DNA of 55,176 nucleotides from Cyanocohniella sp. LLY (GTDB taxonomy: Bacteria > Cyanobacteriota > Cyanobacteriia > Cyanobacteriales > Nostocaceae). Below the pieces are notes generated by a model that worked only from the letters and a program-made list of their open reading frames with translations, searched no databases and was not told where the DNA came from. Numbering within the stretch: position 1 is the first letter of the stretch; every line of letters starts with the position of its first letter. The stretch covers positions 676 to 55,851 of the forward strand of contig JAKOMP010000032.1 of the NCBI GenBank assembly GCA_022241785.1, given 5' to 3'. A program made the position numbers and the translations under genes. Below are positions 1 through 8,374 of the stretch, piece after piece.

Positions 1-257
1 AATGCTCTTTTTCTTTTACCACAAATTGCTACACTGCTACACTCTTTGTAATATAAGCATTCTAGACCATTTTGTCTCCCCTCAAGATATCCACTACCAC
101 CTTTACCTGACTTACTGCCAGATTTCAAAAGTTTTTTGATGGATTCAATATTGCTTTTCTGCTCTTCAACTTGAATTAAATTATCCGCACTGTAGTAGCC
201 AAGTTCACGTAATTTGTCTCGGACAATATTCTCTGTCTCTCGCTCGTTTTTAGCCAT
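1..257 (-). pseudogene. N-terminal part of a type I restriction/DNA methylase-like protein, runs off the left edge
   Basis: An open frame starts with ATG at 257 and is still open at base 1 (85 codons). The first 55 or so residues (MAKNERETENIV, then LRELGYY, IQVEEQKSNIE, IKKLLK and a Ser/Gly/Lys-rich GSKSGKGGSGY) resemble the start of cyanobacterial proteins of the type I restriction / N-6 DNA methylase class, where this stretch leads into a G-Y-P-E-F nuclease motif. Here the Pro-Glu-Phe is missing: the frame reads GYLEGRQNG and then loses any resemblance to the family. I infer a truncation or frame break near position 95, so this is probably a remnant. The family match is from memory; an intact but divergent gene continuing to the left is not excluded. 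Confidence 0.5.
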
Positions 258-1080
258 CTCTGTCCTTTTTAAATCATAGTTTAAAAGCTTTAACGCAGTT
301 TGCATCAGCCCAGCTAAAAGTCGCGGCTCACAATGAGCCGCCCTACCTATGGCTAGTTTGTAGCTAAGGTTTTTTGATGCTGGAGTTTAGTTTTTAAACT
401 CGACTTAACTTATTAGTTTAATTGGCTACATGATAACTAGATAAAATTTAGCTAAATAACAGTATATGTACTTAAAAATGAGTTTTATATAAAAATAATT
501 AGATTAGAAGGTAGTTTGCACTAACTAATAAACTCCGTATAAATACATATTTGGTTAATTATGAAGTGGCTATTTGCTAGCCTATTTAATTCCGAATAGT
601 TTTAGATTATTGTAAGTAACTTAAAAATAACTATCGAAAAGACAGCGATGAGCTTCAATATTTATCAGCAGTATTAAAAAAGTTAGAATCGCAAGTTTTA
701 GATGTTGTATATTAGATTCTATGCCTACTAAGGTGTCTCTAGCTAACTGGAAACTAAGTTTTAACCGACTTTCTAATAGAGTTAAATAAGATGAAAGCGA
801 AATTTTAGATCAATTACAATGGCGGTTACAAGCAAATTCTCAAAACCATCGTGAAACCACGTTAAAGCAAGAGCGCCAACCTGAAAGCACAAATCCAGAA
901 AGGGAGGATTTGATGCTGTAGCAGACAATTAAAACCGATCTAGAAGGTGGTAAGGCGCTTAACTGCTGCTAAGAACATTCCAGGGCTACCGGGAATTACT
1001 ACTCTGCTAGGTCGATTGTTGAAAAGACAATAGAGGAGTATGGTGAATGAATAACGTTGTAGAAAATGACAACAACGTAG
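258..1080. other. AT-rich non-coding stretch with decayed fragments
   Basis: No convincing complete gene is visible. Short open pieces on the plus strand, such as the frame ending at a TAG near 715 and the piece around 826-920 ending in a TAG, read like scraps of protein but are interrupted by stops. The segment lies between two remnants of DNA-cutting or modifying genes, which fits a decayed mobile or defence locus. Confidence 0.5.
323..341. repeat. Small perfect palindrome (8-bp arms, 3-base loop)
   Basis: GCGGCTCA and TGAGCCGC flank the loop CAA. The GC-rich hairpin stands out in an AT-rich stretch and resembles the small dispersed palindromic repeats common in Nostoc-type genomes. It has no T tract, so it is not called a terminator. 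Confidence 0.6.
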
Positions 1081-1440
1081 AGAGATTATCTAGTAAACGT
1101 TGTAGACGTTGTAAACGACATAATCTCAAAAGGTGGAAGTAATGATGAATCAAATTTATGGTTAGCCTGTCCGCTGTGTAATGCTTCCAAAAGCAATAAA
1201 ACTACAGGAGTTGATCCAGAAACGGGTGAGATAGTAAAGCTGTTTAACCCTCGTAACCAAATTTGGTCTGAACATTTTTACTGGACTGAAGATGGTTTGT
1301 GTATTGTTGGCAAAACACCCAGTGGTAGAGCAACAGTTGTAACTCTACATTTGAGTGATGATCCAGACGCTTTGGAAGTTCGCAGTTATTGGGTGCTGGC
1401 TGGTTGGCATCCTCCCAAGGACTTATTAGAAGACTCATGA
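1081..1440 (+). pseudogene. HNH endonuclease remnant lacking its start
   Basis: The frame is open from just after a TAG at 1078-1080 to the TGA at 1438-1440 and contains no ATG. It reads DIISKGGSNDESNLWLACP and then LCNASKSNKT, the second half of an HNH nuclease core with its Cys-x-x-Cys, followed by a tail (LFNPRNQIWSEHF, GRATV, GWHPP) typical of cyanobacterial HNH proteins. The first histidine of the usual D-H-I-I motif is replaced by Asp (codon GAC at 1117). The segment before it is a short repetition of GTAGACGTTGTAAACG instead of the expected zinc-binding N-terminus. I conclude that the 5' part is lost and the gene is dead. Confidence 0.75.
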
Positions 1441-1573
1441 ATATTTTTATGTAATTCAGTGTAGGCGATCGCTAGCTAAAATAAGCGATACCCAAGCTCA
1501 CAAAAAGCCTGGGCATAGCAAAAGATAAGATTAAATTGTAAGTTACCAACAAATTAGAAACTAAGGTAATTAG

Positions 1574-2623
1574 CTAAACAGCACCACTATTTTTACGAAA
1601 CAAAATAGTTACAGTTTTGAAAATTAATTTCAAATCGTATAGTAAACTCCAATTTTTTTGATACTCCAAATCTAGACGAATGACATCCTCAAAACTGCGT
1701 ACCTTAGACCGACCATTGACTTGCCATTCACCAGTCATACCCGGTTTAACATCTAAGCGCTGCCATTCTGGTACTTCATAGCGTTCTACTTCGTCAGGCG
1801 TGGGTGGTCTAGTACCCACTAAGCTCATATCTCCTTTGAGTACATTCCAAAATTGCGGCAATTCATCCAAGCTGGTGCGCCGTAAAAATCGACCTACACT
1901 CGTTACTCTAGGATCATTTTCGTTCTTGAAAAATGCTCCTTGGACTTGGTTTTTAACTGAGGCTTTCTTCGCTTCAGCATCCACACACATGGAGCGGAAT
2001 TTCCAAATCTTAAAACGTTTCCCCATCCAACCACAGCGGATTTGACCAAAGAAAATTGGGCCGGGATCATCGCTTTGAATAGCAACTACAATGGGAATAA
2101 ATAAAAATCCTGTAATTACCAAACCGACGAGTGCGCCCACAATGTCTATTAACCGTTTCATCCAAGATGCCACAGAAGGATGAGTGGTGGGTAGTTGCTC
2201 GGCTTTACGAGCATTAGTTTTTGGGGTTTCTGTGAGGTCTTGAGATTCTATTGGCAGGGTTTCACTACTAGATTCAATGGTAAAAACTTGATCTAATCCT
2301 GTGAGGTTTAGCACTGCCATGACCGGAGGTGTGACATTCCGCAAAGTCAAGGCAATTCCTTTTTCCTGGGCATGTTTGTAATTACTAACCAGGGCACCTA
2401 AACCACTGCTATCCATAAAAGCAGTGTGGTGAAAATCAATAATGATTTGTTTGGGAGGTGTATTTTCTTGAGTTAAATTTTGGCAGGTCTGCTTAAAGAC
2501 TACTGCCTCAAGCACGCTTAATCGCGCTGGCACCTGCACTATTACTGTTTCCGTTAAGGAAGTAACTGGAAAGTCTACCTGTGTGGGTTGGCTAGTCATG
2601 AAGCTCTGCACTTTCGTTGCCAT
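1574..2623 (-). CDS. STAS domain fused to an undecaprenyl-phosphate sugar transferase
   Basis: Two domains are joined. Residues ~20-125 form a STAS (anti-sigma-factor-antagonist) domain with the DSSGLGAL signature at 71-78, which includes the serine that is phosphorylated in SpoIIAA-type proteins. A Pro/Thr-rich linker (~125-152) leads to a bacterial sugar transferase domain (WcaJ/RfbP type, PF02397). That domain has one membrane helix (~161-182), the DPGP motif at 186-189, KIWKFRSM at 205-212, DELPQFWN at 253-260 and a PGMTGEWQVNGR segment near 294-305. Such enzymes move a sugar phosphate onto undecaprenyl phosphate at the inner membrane to begin polysaccharide synthesis. The STAS part suggests regulation by a partner-switching kinase/phosphatase, which is inference. 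No strong ribosome site precedes ATG 2623; Met9 is an alternative start. The gene stands alone, divergent from queE. Confidence 0.88.
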   Translation of the reverse strand: MATKVQSFMTSQPTQVDFPVTSLTETVIVQVPARLSVLEAVVFKQTCQNLTQENTPPKQIIIDFHHTAFMDSSGLGALVSNYKHAQEKGIALTLRNVTPPVMAVLNLTGLDQVFTIESSSETLPIESQDLTETPKTNARKAEQLPTTHPSVASWMKRLIDIVGALVGLVITGFLFIPIVVAIQSDDPGPIFFGQIRCGWMGKRFKIWKFRSMCVDAEAKKASVKNQVQGAFFKNENDPRVTSVGRFLRRTSLDELPQFWNVLKGDMSLVGTRPPTPDEVERYEVPEWQRLDVKPGMTGEWQVNGRSKVRSFEDVIRLDLEYQKNWSLLYDLKLIFKTVTILFRKNSGAV

Positions 2624-2821
2624 ATAAATTTAAGCTGCCAAAAATGATTTTGTCCTAGCAATTTACCTAACCTCATCTTAAATCAGTAGGCATAAAGACT
2701 AAATAGTTAGTGAATGAAGATAAGAGTAGAGATTGCCCGTGACGATTCACAATATAACAAGAAGTAAAAAATACATCCCTGCTTTTGTACCGACGCAGCG
2801 CGATCGCGTTGCTACTATCCC

Positions 2822-3619
2822 ATGACTGCTAAAACTAAAGTTAAACCTACCGCACGCCTGATAGAGGTCTTTTCTGCTATTCAAGGGGAAGGACTAAATG
2901 TCGGGACACGTCAAATTTTTATTCGCTTTGCTTTCTGCGATTTGCGCTGCCACTTTTGCGATAGTGCCCACACTTGGAATGCACCCGCTACTTGTCGGAT
3001 AGAGCGATCGCCCGGTTTACGCGACTTTGAAATCCACTCGAATCCTGTCCCACTACCCATCTTAATTGAATGGGTTGAACGGCAAAATCTACCTTGTCTA
3101 CACGATAGCATTAGCTTAACTGGTGGCGAACCCCTCCTTCATGCAGCTTTCTTAAAGGAATTTTTGCCGCAACTGCGATCGCTGACAAATCTACCTATAT
3201 ACTTAGAAACTGGTGGACATCGCCCAGAACAGTTGACCATGATTTTACCCTACCTCGACTCTGTAGGCATGGATTTAAAATTACCTAGTGTCAGCGGCGA
3301 AAGTTATTGGTCAGAACATGGACAATTTTTACAATTATGTCTCAATTCACATTTAGATATTTTTGTGAAAATCATTATTTCTCAAGATACAGACTCGACT
3401 GAATTGCAACGTGCTGCGGCTGTAGTAGCCGATGTGAGTCCCGATATTCCGGTATTTTTACAACCTGTCACACCTCTGGCTGCTGCTGATCAACTTACAG
3501 CTACACCTATTCTTGCACCTACACCAGATCAAGTTTTGATATGGCAAGCTTTAATGAAGCAGTTGATCCCCAATGTCCGGGTCGTACCTCAAACCCATAA
3601 AATGCTACATCAACTTTAA
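2822..3619 (+). CDS. queE: 7-carboxy-7-deazaguanine synthase (radical SAM)
   Basis: QueE converts 6-carboxytetrahydropterin to 7-carboxy-7-deazaguanine in the pathway to preQ0 and queuosine, a modified base of the tRNA wobble position. The 265-residue protein shows the family opening FSAIQGEG at 17-24, the radical SAM cysteines C39, C43 and C46 (C-x3-C-x2-C) that hold the 4Fe-4S cluster, the S-adenosylmethionine-binding LTGGEPLL, and a late hydrophobic VFLQPVTP strand. Length fits the family. No other queuosine gene lies next to it. The start is the first ATG after the divergent spacer; a HIP1 octamer sits just upstream (around 2796-2810). Confidence 0.9.
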   Translation: MTAKTKVKPTARLIEVFSAIQGEGLNVGTRQIFIRFAFCDLRCHFCDSAHTWNAPATCRIERSPGLRDFEIHSNPVPLPILIEWVERQNLPCLHDSISLTGGEPLLHAAFLKEFLPQLRSLTNLPIYLETGGHRPEQLTMILPYLDSVGMDLKLPSVSGESYWSEHGQFLQLCLNSHLDIFVKIIISQDTDSTELQRAAAVVADVSPDIPVFLQPVTPLAAADQLTATPILAPTPDQVLIWQALMKQLIPNVRVVPQTHKMLHQL

Positions 3620-3743
3620 AAGCAGGACAGTTATCATCAAGTAACAATTGAATTTCATCAAATTTTTACTTTAATCTTTGATTAATCTTTTGTTAATTGG
3701 GAAGCCTGAAGCTGATAAAAATCAGTATTTTTGGGGATTGTAC

Positions 3744-5222
3744 ATGATTTCAGCCAGGCGTTGGATTTCCGGATTAGGTATTTCACTCATGACAACCGTA
3801 GTTAGTCTTACGGGGACTGTAAACTCTGCCCATGCTGTTTCCTTTGTTAATAGCCTCACCATTCCTGGTGAAAGTATCGATTTATTAGATACTGACATTT
3901 CCGGTGCCAATATCAACCGCTTAGGTTTTATCTCGGATCTCTACTACGATCGCTACAGTAATTTGTACTATGGTGTAGGAGATCGCGGCCCTGGTGGCGG
4001 CATTATCTCTTACGATACGCGAGTGCAAAAATTCTCCCTGGATGTTGATCCCAACACAGGCGCCATCAATAATTTCAATCTCCTAGACACTATTCTGTTT
4101 ACCAAGAATGGTGAAAACTTTAACGGATTGAATCCTACAATCCTCAGCGGTAATGCCAGCAATCTGGGTTTGAGCTTTGACCCCGAAGGATTTGCCATCG
4201 CTCCCAATGGCAATTTCTACGTTGCTGATGAATATGGGCCTTCTGTCTACGAGTTCAATTCTACTGGGGCTTTTATTAGAGCCTTTGCTACTCCCGATAA
4301 TCTCCTTCCTAGAGAAGCTGATGGTACAGTTAACTTCACCGATGGATTTCCCACCATTACCAGCGGTCGTCAAGATAATCGGGGCTATGAAGGGGTAACT
4401 TTAAGCCCAGATGGCAGTAAATTATTCGCCATGATGCAAGACCCTCTGGTTGATGAAGGTGACCCAGACGGGCGGCGTAGTCCTAATTTGAGATTGGTAG
4501 AATTTGATACAAAAACTGGTGAAAGTACGGCGCAATACATCTATCAGCTAGAAAGTTTGGCAGATATTAATCCTCGTGTTCCCGAAGATCCCTTTGGGCC
4601 TAATGCCCAAGGGCGAAACATTGGTATTAGTGCCATCACAGCCTTAAATGACACCGAATTTTTAGTCCTAGAGCGAGATAATCGCGGATTTGGTGTAGCC
4701 GATATCATAGGTGAACAGCCGCCTGTGGGTACTAAACGGGTGTACAAAATTGATCTCACAGGTGCAACAGATGTCGGTGCTATCAGCTTGGCTGGTTTCA
4801 ATGACTTACCTGGTAGTGTCACACCTGTAAGTAAGGCGCTATTTTTTGATATTGCTGACTTGCTCACAAGCAATGGAGAATTGATAGGTGAAAAAATGGA
4901 AGGTCTAGTAATTGGCCCCCAACTGGCTGACGGTTCCTACGCAATTATTGTGGGTACAGATAATGACTTTAGCGTCACGCAAACTGGTAGTGGTGAGCAA
5001 TTTAATGTCTGTACAGATGGCGCTCAAGTAGCTCTTAATCAACCTTGTGCCAATGGAGCAACTTTGATCCCTACTTATCTTTACTCTTTTAGAGCTAGTG
5101 CCGATCAATTGGCAGGTTTTGTGCCATCAACCAAGGTTCCAGAACCAACGACCAGTGCGGGAATACTTTTGTTGGGATTAAGCGCCTTGTGGCTCAAACA
5201 GCAATCCCAGATTAAAGATTAA
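3744..5222 (+). CDS. Secreted esterase-like/phytase-like protein with PEP-CTERM anchor
   Basis: The start at 3744 is preferred over an upstream in-frame ATG at 3678. GGGGA lies 8 bases before it, and it places a good signal peptide (MISARRWIS..., hydrophobic core, AHA cleavage site near residue 32) at the very N-terminus. The body resembles the esterase-like activity of phytase domain (PF13449): YYGVGDRGPGGG, DPEGFAIAPNG, ADEYGPSVYEF, GYEGVTLSPDG, LVLERDNRG, each a strand-turn of a beta-propeller. The C-terminus is a PEP-CTERM sorting signal: VPEPTTSAG, a hydrophobic segment, then a short polar tail. The protein is therefore exported and probably processed by an exosortase, which is not encoded here. 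Substrate is unknown; a phosphoester hydrolase is a guess from the family name. Confidence 0.85.
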   Translation: MISARRWISGLGISLMTTVVSLTGTVNSAHAVSFVNSLTIPGESIDLLDTDISGANINRLGFISDLYYDRYSNLYYGVGDRGPGGGIISYDTRVQKFSLDVDPNTGAINNFNLLDTILFTKNGENFNGLNPTILSGNASNLGLSFDPEGFAIAPNGNFYVADEYGPSVYEFNSTGAFIRAFATPDNLLPREADGTVNFTDGFPTITSGRQDNRGYEGVTLSPDGSKLFAMMQDPLVDEGDPDGRRSPNLRLVEFDTKTGESTAQYIYQLESLADINPRVPEDPFGPNAQGRNIGISAITALNDTEFLVLERDNRGFGVADIIGEQPPVGTKRVYKIDLTGATDVGAISLAGFNDLPGSVTPVSKALFFDIADLLTSNGELIGEKMEGLVIGPQLADGSYAIIVGTDNDFSVTQTGSGEQFNVCTDGAQVALNQPCANGATLIPTYLYSFRASADQLAGFVPSTKVPEPTTSAGILLLGLSALWLKQQSQIKD

Positions 5223-5236
5223 TTAAATATTTTTTG

Positions 5237-5255
5237 GGGTGGGTATTGCCCACCC
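5237..5255. repeat. GC-rich hairpin between convergent genes
   Basis: GGGTGGG and CCCACCC flank the loop TATTG. It sits in the 50-base gap between the stops of two converging genes, so it could end transcription in either direction, but no T tract follows the stem on either strand. The same GTGGGC/GCCCAC core recurs at 26206-26220, which suggests a dispersed repeat. Confidence 0.55.
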
Positions 5256-5272
5256 AACCCATTGTCTGTGTT

Positions 5273-5917
5273 CTACAGTCCAGCCTCATCTGTAGTCCTA
5301 GATTTAGCTTTTGCTTTGTTAGCACTGCGTTTGAGAGCCGAAAGTCTGGCTTCATATCGAGACCGTTGACGCTTGCTAGGAGTGCTATCGATTAGGGTTT
5401 TTAAGGCGCTACCAAGACTCTTGTAGGCATTAGCGAGACTATAACCAAAACGAGTTGCTAGAGCGATCGCTTTCTCGTCAGCATCGAGCAATTCTCTAAT
5501 TTGCTTTTCGCCATTATTCTTTTGATACAATCGCCAGCCTGAGACACCACACAGCGCCAAGGCTAACACCAGTAACAATCCATCTTGTACCCACAATTCG
5601 CCGACAGCACCGCCTAAACCAATAGCCAATGCTGCCATTTCCCAACCATCTTTGGGAATAGAATCATTTTGAATGCGGGCGACTTCATGCCAAAAAAGCA
5701 GATTGCGCTGATCCATCGCCAAAGCATCCCATTTCACCAGGTCTATTTGAACTTCTACCTGGTCTTTACCAATTTCTTCGCAGCGGATCAGGGGTGGATT
5801 GACCTCGGTGGTACTTTCAACCGTGACCCAGCTCTGCAATTCTGGCGGTAGTAAGCCTTTTAACCGCCGGAGTTCACTCATTTCCGCCTTGGCAAAGGAG
5901 GTTGCGTAGGATGTCAT
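5273..5917 (-). CDS. DUF3318 domain protein with two membrane segments
   Basis: This 214-residue protein matches the cyanobacterial DUF3318 family by its opening (SELRRLKGLLPPELQSWV), a central WHEVARIQND motif near residue 77-86, and a hydrophobic pair of helices (~93-128) beginning WEMAALAIGLGGAVGEL. The C-terminal third is basic and helical (KRQRSRYEARLSALKRSANK). It is probably a membrane-associated protein with a cytoplasmic tail. Function is unknown. The WHEVA motif looks like a degraded HExxH but lacks the second histidine, so I do not call it a protease. The gene points toward the PEP-CTERM gene and follows the YbjN-like gene on the same strand after an ~80-base gap. Confidence 0.8.
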   Translation of the reverse strand: MTSYATSFAKAEMSELRRLKGLLPPELQSWVTVESTTEVNPPLIRCEEIGKDQVEVQIDLVKWDALAMDQRNLLFWHEVARIQNDSIPKDGWEMAALAIGLGGAVGELWVQDGLLLVLALALCGVSGWRLYQKNNGEKQIRELLDADEKAIALATRFGYSLANAYKSLGSALKTLIDSTPSKRQRSRYEARLSALKRSANKAKAKSRTTDEAGL

Positions 5918-5994
5918 AAAATCCAGCCCTAGAAAACTTCAGTATATAGTCAGGGTATCACTTTGGAGTATAGCTATTTAAGTGATGATTCGCC

Positions 5995-6552
5995 TCACTC
6001 GCTGGGAAAGCTTCCCCGCTTTTTTCTAGCTTCCATAGCTTTTTCGAGAATCTCTAGTAATCCAGGAGCTTCTTCTTGGATACTCAGTAACATTCTTTCT
6101 CCAAGCTCTAAATTCCCCGGATCTTGTCCAGTTACCATGACTTCTTTGAGCCGAGGTATGGCTATGTTATCAACAATCTGAATTAATCCCCTCAGACAAC
6201 GATGAAATTGTCTTTCTGTAAGAATCGAGTCTTCTAACGGGAACTCAATAATGGCACGAATTTCACCATCAGCCGGGTCATACTCCCATTGCAGCATTTT
6301 GGTTTCCCAAGAAATGGCCAGCATCGTCTGGAGGATAATCCCTTTGTAAGGATGATTTTGCACTCCTGCTAAAACTTGTGGCGCAAACACCCGAAAAAAT
6401 TTGCCTTCTTCATCCAGTTGGACAACTATGAGAAAATCTTCTAGATTATCAGCTTCCACGCCTGTGATAATCCGGTCTTCTTCATCATCAAAACGGTAGT
6501 CCCAACCTAGTTTGTCTAAGTAATTGGCAATTTGTTTGAGATTAGCTCCCAT
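5995..6552 (-). CDS. YbjN-like domain protein
   Basis: A 185-residue acidic, soluble protein. It reads as a YbjN/CesT-like alpha-beta fold: an N-terminal helix (LKQIANYLDKLGWDYRF), beta strands with FLIVVQLDEEGKFFRVFAPQ, a helix with ILQTMLAISWETKMLQWEYD, then IRAIIEFPLED and the helical RQFHRCLRGLIQIVDN. The last 40 residues are a charged helix. Such cyanobacterial proteins are thought to be chaperone-like, but no activity has been shown that I can cite. The start at 6552 is the first ATG and is preceded by a purine-rich stretch. Confidence 0.72.
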   Translation of the reverse strand: MGANLKQIANYLDKLGWDYRFDDEEDRIITGVEADNLEDFLIVVQLDEEGKFFRVFAPQVLAGVQNHPYKGIILQTMLAISWETKMLQWEYDPADGEIRAIIEFPLEDSILTERQFHRCLRGLIQIVDNIAIPRLKEVMVTGQDPGNLELGERMLLSIQEEAPGLLEILEKAMEARKKRGSFPSE

Positions 6553-7285
6553 AAAAGCCTCATAAAGAACGGTGGAGCGGCTATTACCAAAACTAGTCTA
6601 ACCTGCTAACGTCAGGTGTTTAGGTTGGTGTAGCTACTTCTCCTCATTTAGAAGTATGCAATAACTTTTTGTGCCATAGTTGAGCGTATTTGCTGGATTT
6701 ATCCAGATTTCCTGAAATTAGCATCGTGGTGTAGTCCCAAATTTTCAATATTTATTGTCGTTAAAATATCAGAAAATCATAAATATTTTATGCAGATCAT
6801 TTGGCAATAGAATAAATTAATTATTCATCATATTGAAAAAATAAAAACCATCTTTAATTTCCCATTTATGTTTATCCTTTAACACCAATTGGAATTGGAT
6901 AATTTTAGATGAATAATCTTAAATAATAATTTTTTTGTTAGAGTAACACTCCTATACCTGCTCATAAATTTTCAGATATTGTAGGATGCGTTAATGTGAA
7001 ATCCGTGATGCACTAAACCATTGTCAATGGTACATTACGCTGTCGCCACATATCTTTAAGAAAATCAAACCGGATGCCTATCTCAATTAACAAATCATCT
7101 TGTGTCTTCCTGGATACATTTGATAGTTTACAGGTTACTTTATTTTCAAACATCACAAATACTGCGGATTTTACCAAAGAAAATAAAGTATAAGTAACAA
7201 AAAAGTTTTATATTACGAATATCTACGGTTTTATTCAATTATTGTAGTCATCAATACTTTTTTTCAGCCAATACTCTGGAAGTTT
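6553..7285. other. Intergenic region upstream of the natFGH-bgtA operon
   Basis: AT-rich, 733 bases. It should contain the operon promoter. I looked for the NtcA pattern GTA-N8-TAC expected of a nitrogen-regulated transporter and found no convincing copy. The only coding-like element is a 46-codon frame on the minus strand (7013-7153). Confidence 0.6.
7013..7153 (-). CDS. Possible small protein or remnant, 46 residues
   Basis: ATG at 7153, stop TAG at 7013-7015. The product begins MFENKVTCKLSN and ends WRQRNVPLTMV, with a plausible helical middle (DDLLIEIGIRFDFLKDMW). Amino-acid composition looks protein-like, but there is no clear ribosome-binding site and I recognise no family. It may be the tail of a decayed gene, or chance. 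Confidence 0.22.
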   Translation of the reverse strand: MFENKVTCKLSNVSRKTQDDLLIEIGIRFDFLKDMWRQRNVPLTMV

Positions 7286-8353
7286 ATGCAGAAACTAGCT
7301 TTAATCCTAGCGGCATCTTTAATATTAATTACCACTGCTTGTGGTGGAGAATCAGGACAAACAGGAAATACAGTTGCTACATCTGACACTGCAACACAAG
7401 GCAGAAGTCGTTGGGATGCAGTTAAAAGCCGTGGTCAATTAATTTGTGGTGTCAGCGGTGAAGTTCCAGGGTTTAGCTTTGTAGAAACTGATGGTAAATA
7501 CAGTGGTATCGACGTAGATATTTGTCGAGGTATAGCAGCTGCCTTGTTTGACAACCCAGACGCTGTAGAATTTCGCAATCTCAGTACTACAGAGCGATTT
7601 ACAGCCTTGCAAACTGGAGAAGTAGACATACTCAGCCGCAATACCACCTGGACACTCAGCCGTGCCACCTCAGTTGGGTTAGAATTTGCACCTGTAATTT
7701 TTTATGATGGTCAAGCCATCATGGTTAGTCAAAATAGCGGCATTAAATCCCTGAAAGACCTACAAGACAGAGCAATTTGTGTCCAAACTGGTACGACTAC
7801 TGAGCAAAACCTAACCGACCAAATGCGGAAACGAGGCATTACCTACAAACCCATTGTTTTTGAAGACGTTAACATTACTTTTGCCACCTATGCTCAAGGA
7901 AGATGTGATGCGATCACAGCCGATCGCTCGGCCTTAGTTTCTCGACGCACCAAGTTACCCCAACCAGAAAATAACGTGATTTTAGATGAAGTGATATCTT
8001 CAGAACCACTAGCACCAGCAGTAGCTAAAGGAGATGCTCGGTGGGGTGATGCTGTGAAGTGGGTGGTTTATTCCTTTATCAAAGCCGAAGAATTGGGCAT
8101 TACTTCCCAAAATATACAGCAATTTGCCAATAGTGATGACCCAGACATCAGACGCTTTTTAGGAACCGAAGGCAATCTGGGAGAGACACTCGGCTTTACC
8201 AACGATTTTGCTGCCAGAATCATTAAGCACGTGGGTAATTACGCGGAAATTTACGAGCGCAATCTCGGGCCAAAAACCCCACTCAATTTAGCGCGTAATC
8301 AAAATCAACTCTGGACACAAGGTGGATTACTGTTTGCTCCCCCATTCCGGTAG
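7286..8353 (+). CDS. natF: Amino-acid ABC transporter substrate-binding lipoprotein
   Basis: A periplasmic solute-binding protein of the general amino-acid (AapJ) type, 355 residues. The N-terminus is a lipoprotein signal with the acceptor Cys19 (ITTAC-G-G), followed by a Ser/Thr/Gly linker and then the family segments GQLICGVSGEVPGFS, GIDVDICRGIAAALF, ERFTALQTGEVDIL, WTLSRATSVGLEF, AICVQTGTTTEQNL and GRCDAITADRSAL. It delivers amino acids to the NatG-NatH channel. The gene opens a four-gene run (natF-natG-natH-bgtA) with 21- to 38-base gaps, the same order as the N-II system of Anabaena sp. PCC 7120, which takes up acidic and neutral polar amino acids. The symbol rests on that order and on family match, not on an alignment. 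Confidence 0.88.
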   Translation: MQKLALILAASLILITTACGGESGQTGNTVATSDTATQGRSRWDAVKSRGQLICGVSGEVPGFSFVETDGKYSGIDVDICRGIAAALFDNPDAVEFRNLSTTERFTALQTGEVDILSRNTTWTLSRATSVGLEFAPVIFYDGQAIMVSQNSGIKSLKDLQDRAICVQTGTTTEQNLTDQMRKRGITYKPIVFEDVNITFATYAQGRCDAITADRSALVSRRTKLPQPENNVILDEVISSEPLAPAVAKGDARWGDAVKWVVYSFIKAEELGITSQNIQQFANSDDPDIRRFLGTEGNLGETLGFTNDFAARIIKHVGNYAEIYERNLGPKTPLNLARNQNQLWTQGGLLFAPPFR

Positions 8354-8374
8354 AAACCAACTAGGGGAAAAATT

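Noticed and set aside
3678-3743. Upstream ATG as start of the PEP-CTERM protein
   Set aside because: It would add a polar leader before the signal peptide, and the ATG at 3744 has the ribosome site.
5700-5760. HEVAR motif of the DUF3318 protein as a protease zinc site
   Set aside because: The second histidine of HExxH is missing and no third ligand is visible.
6553-7285. NtcA-binding site upstream of natF
   Set aside because: Only partial GT-N10-AC matches were found, none with the full GTA-N8-TAC pattern and a suitable -10 box.
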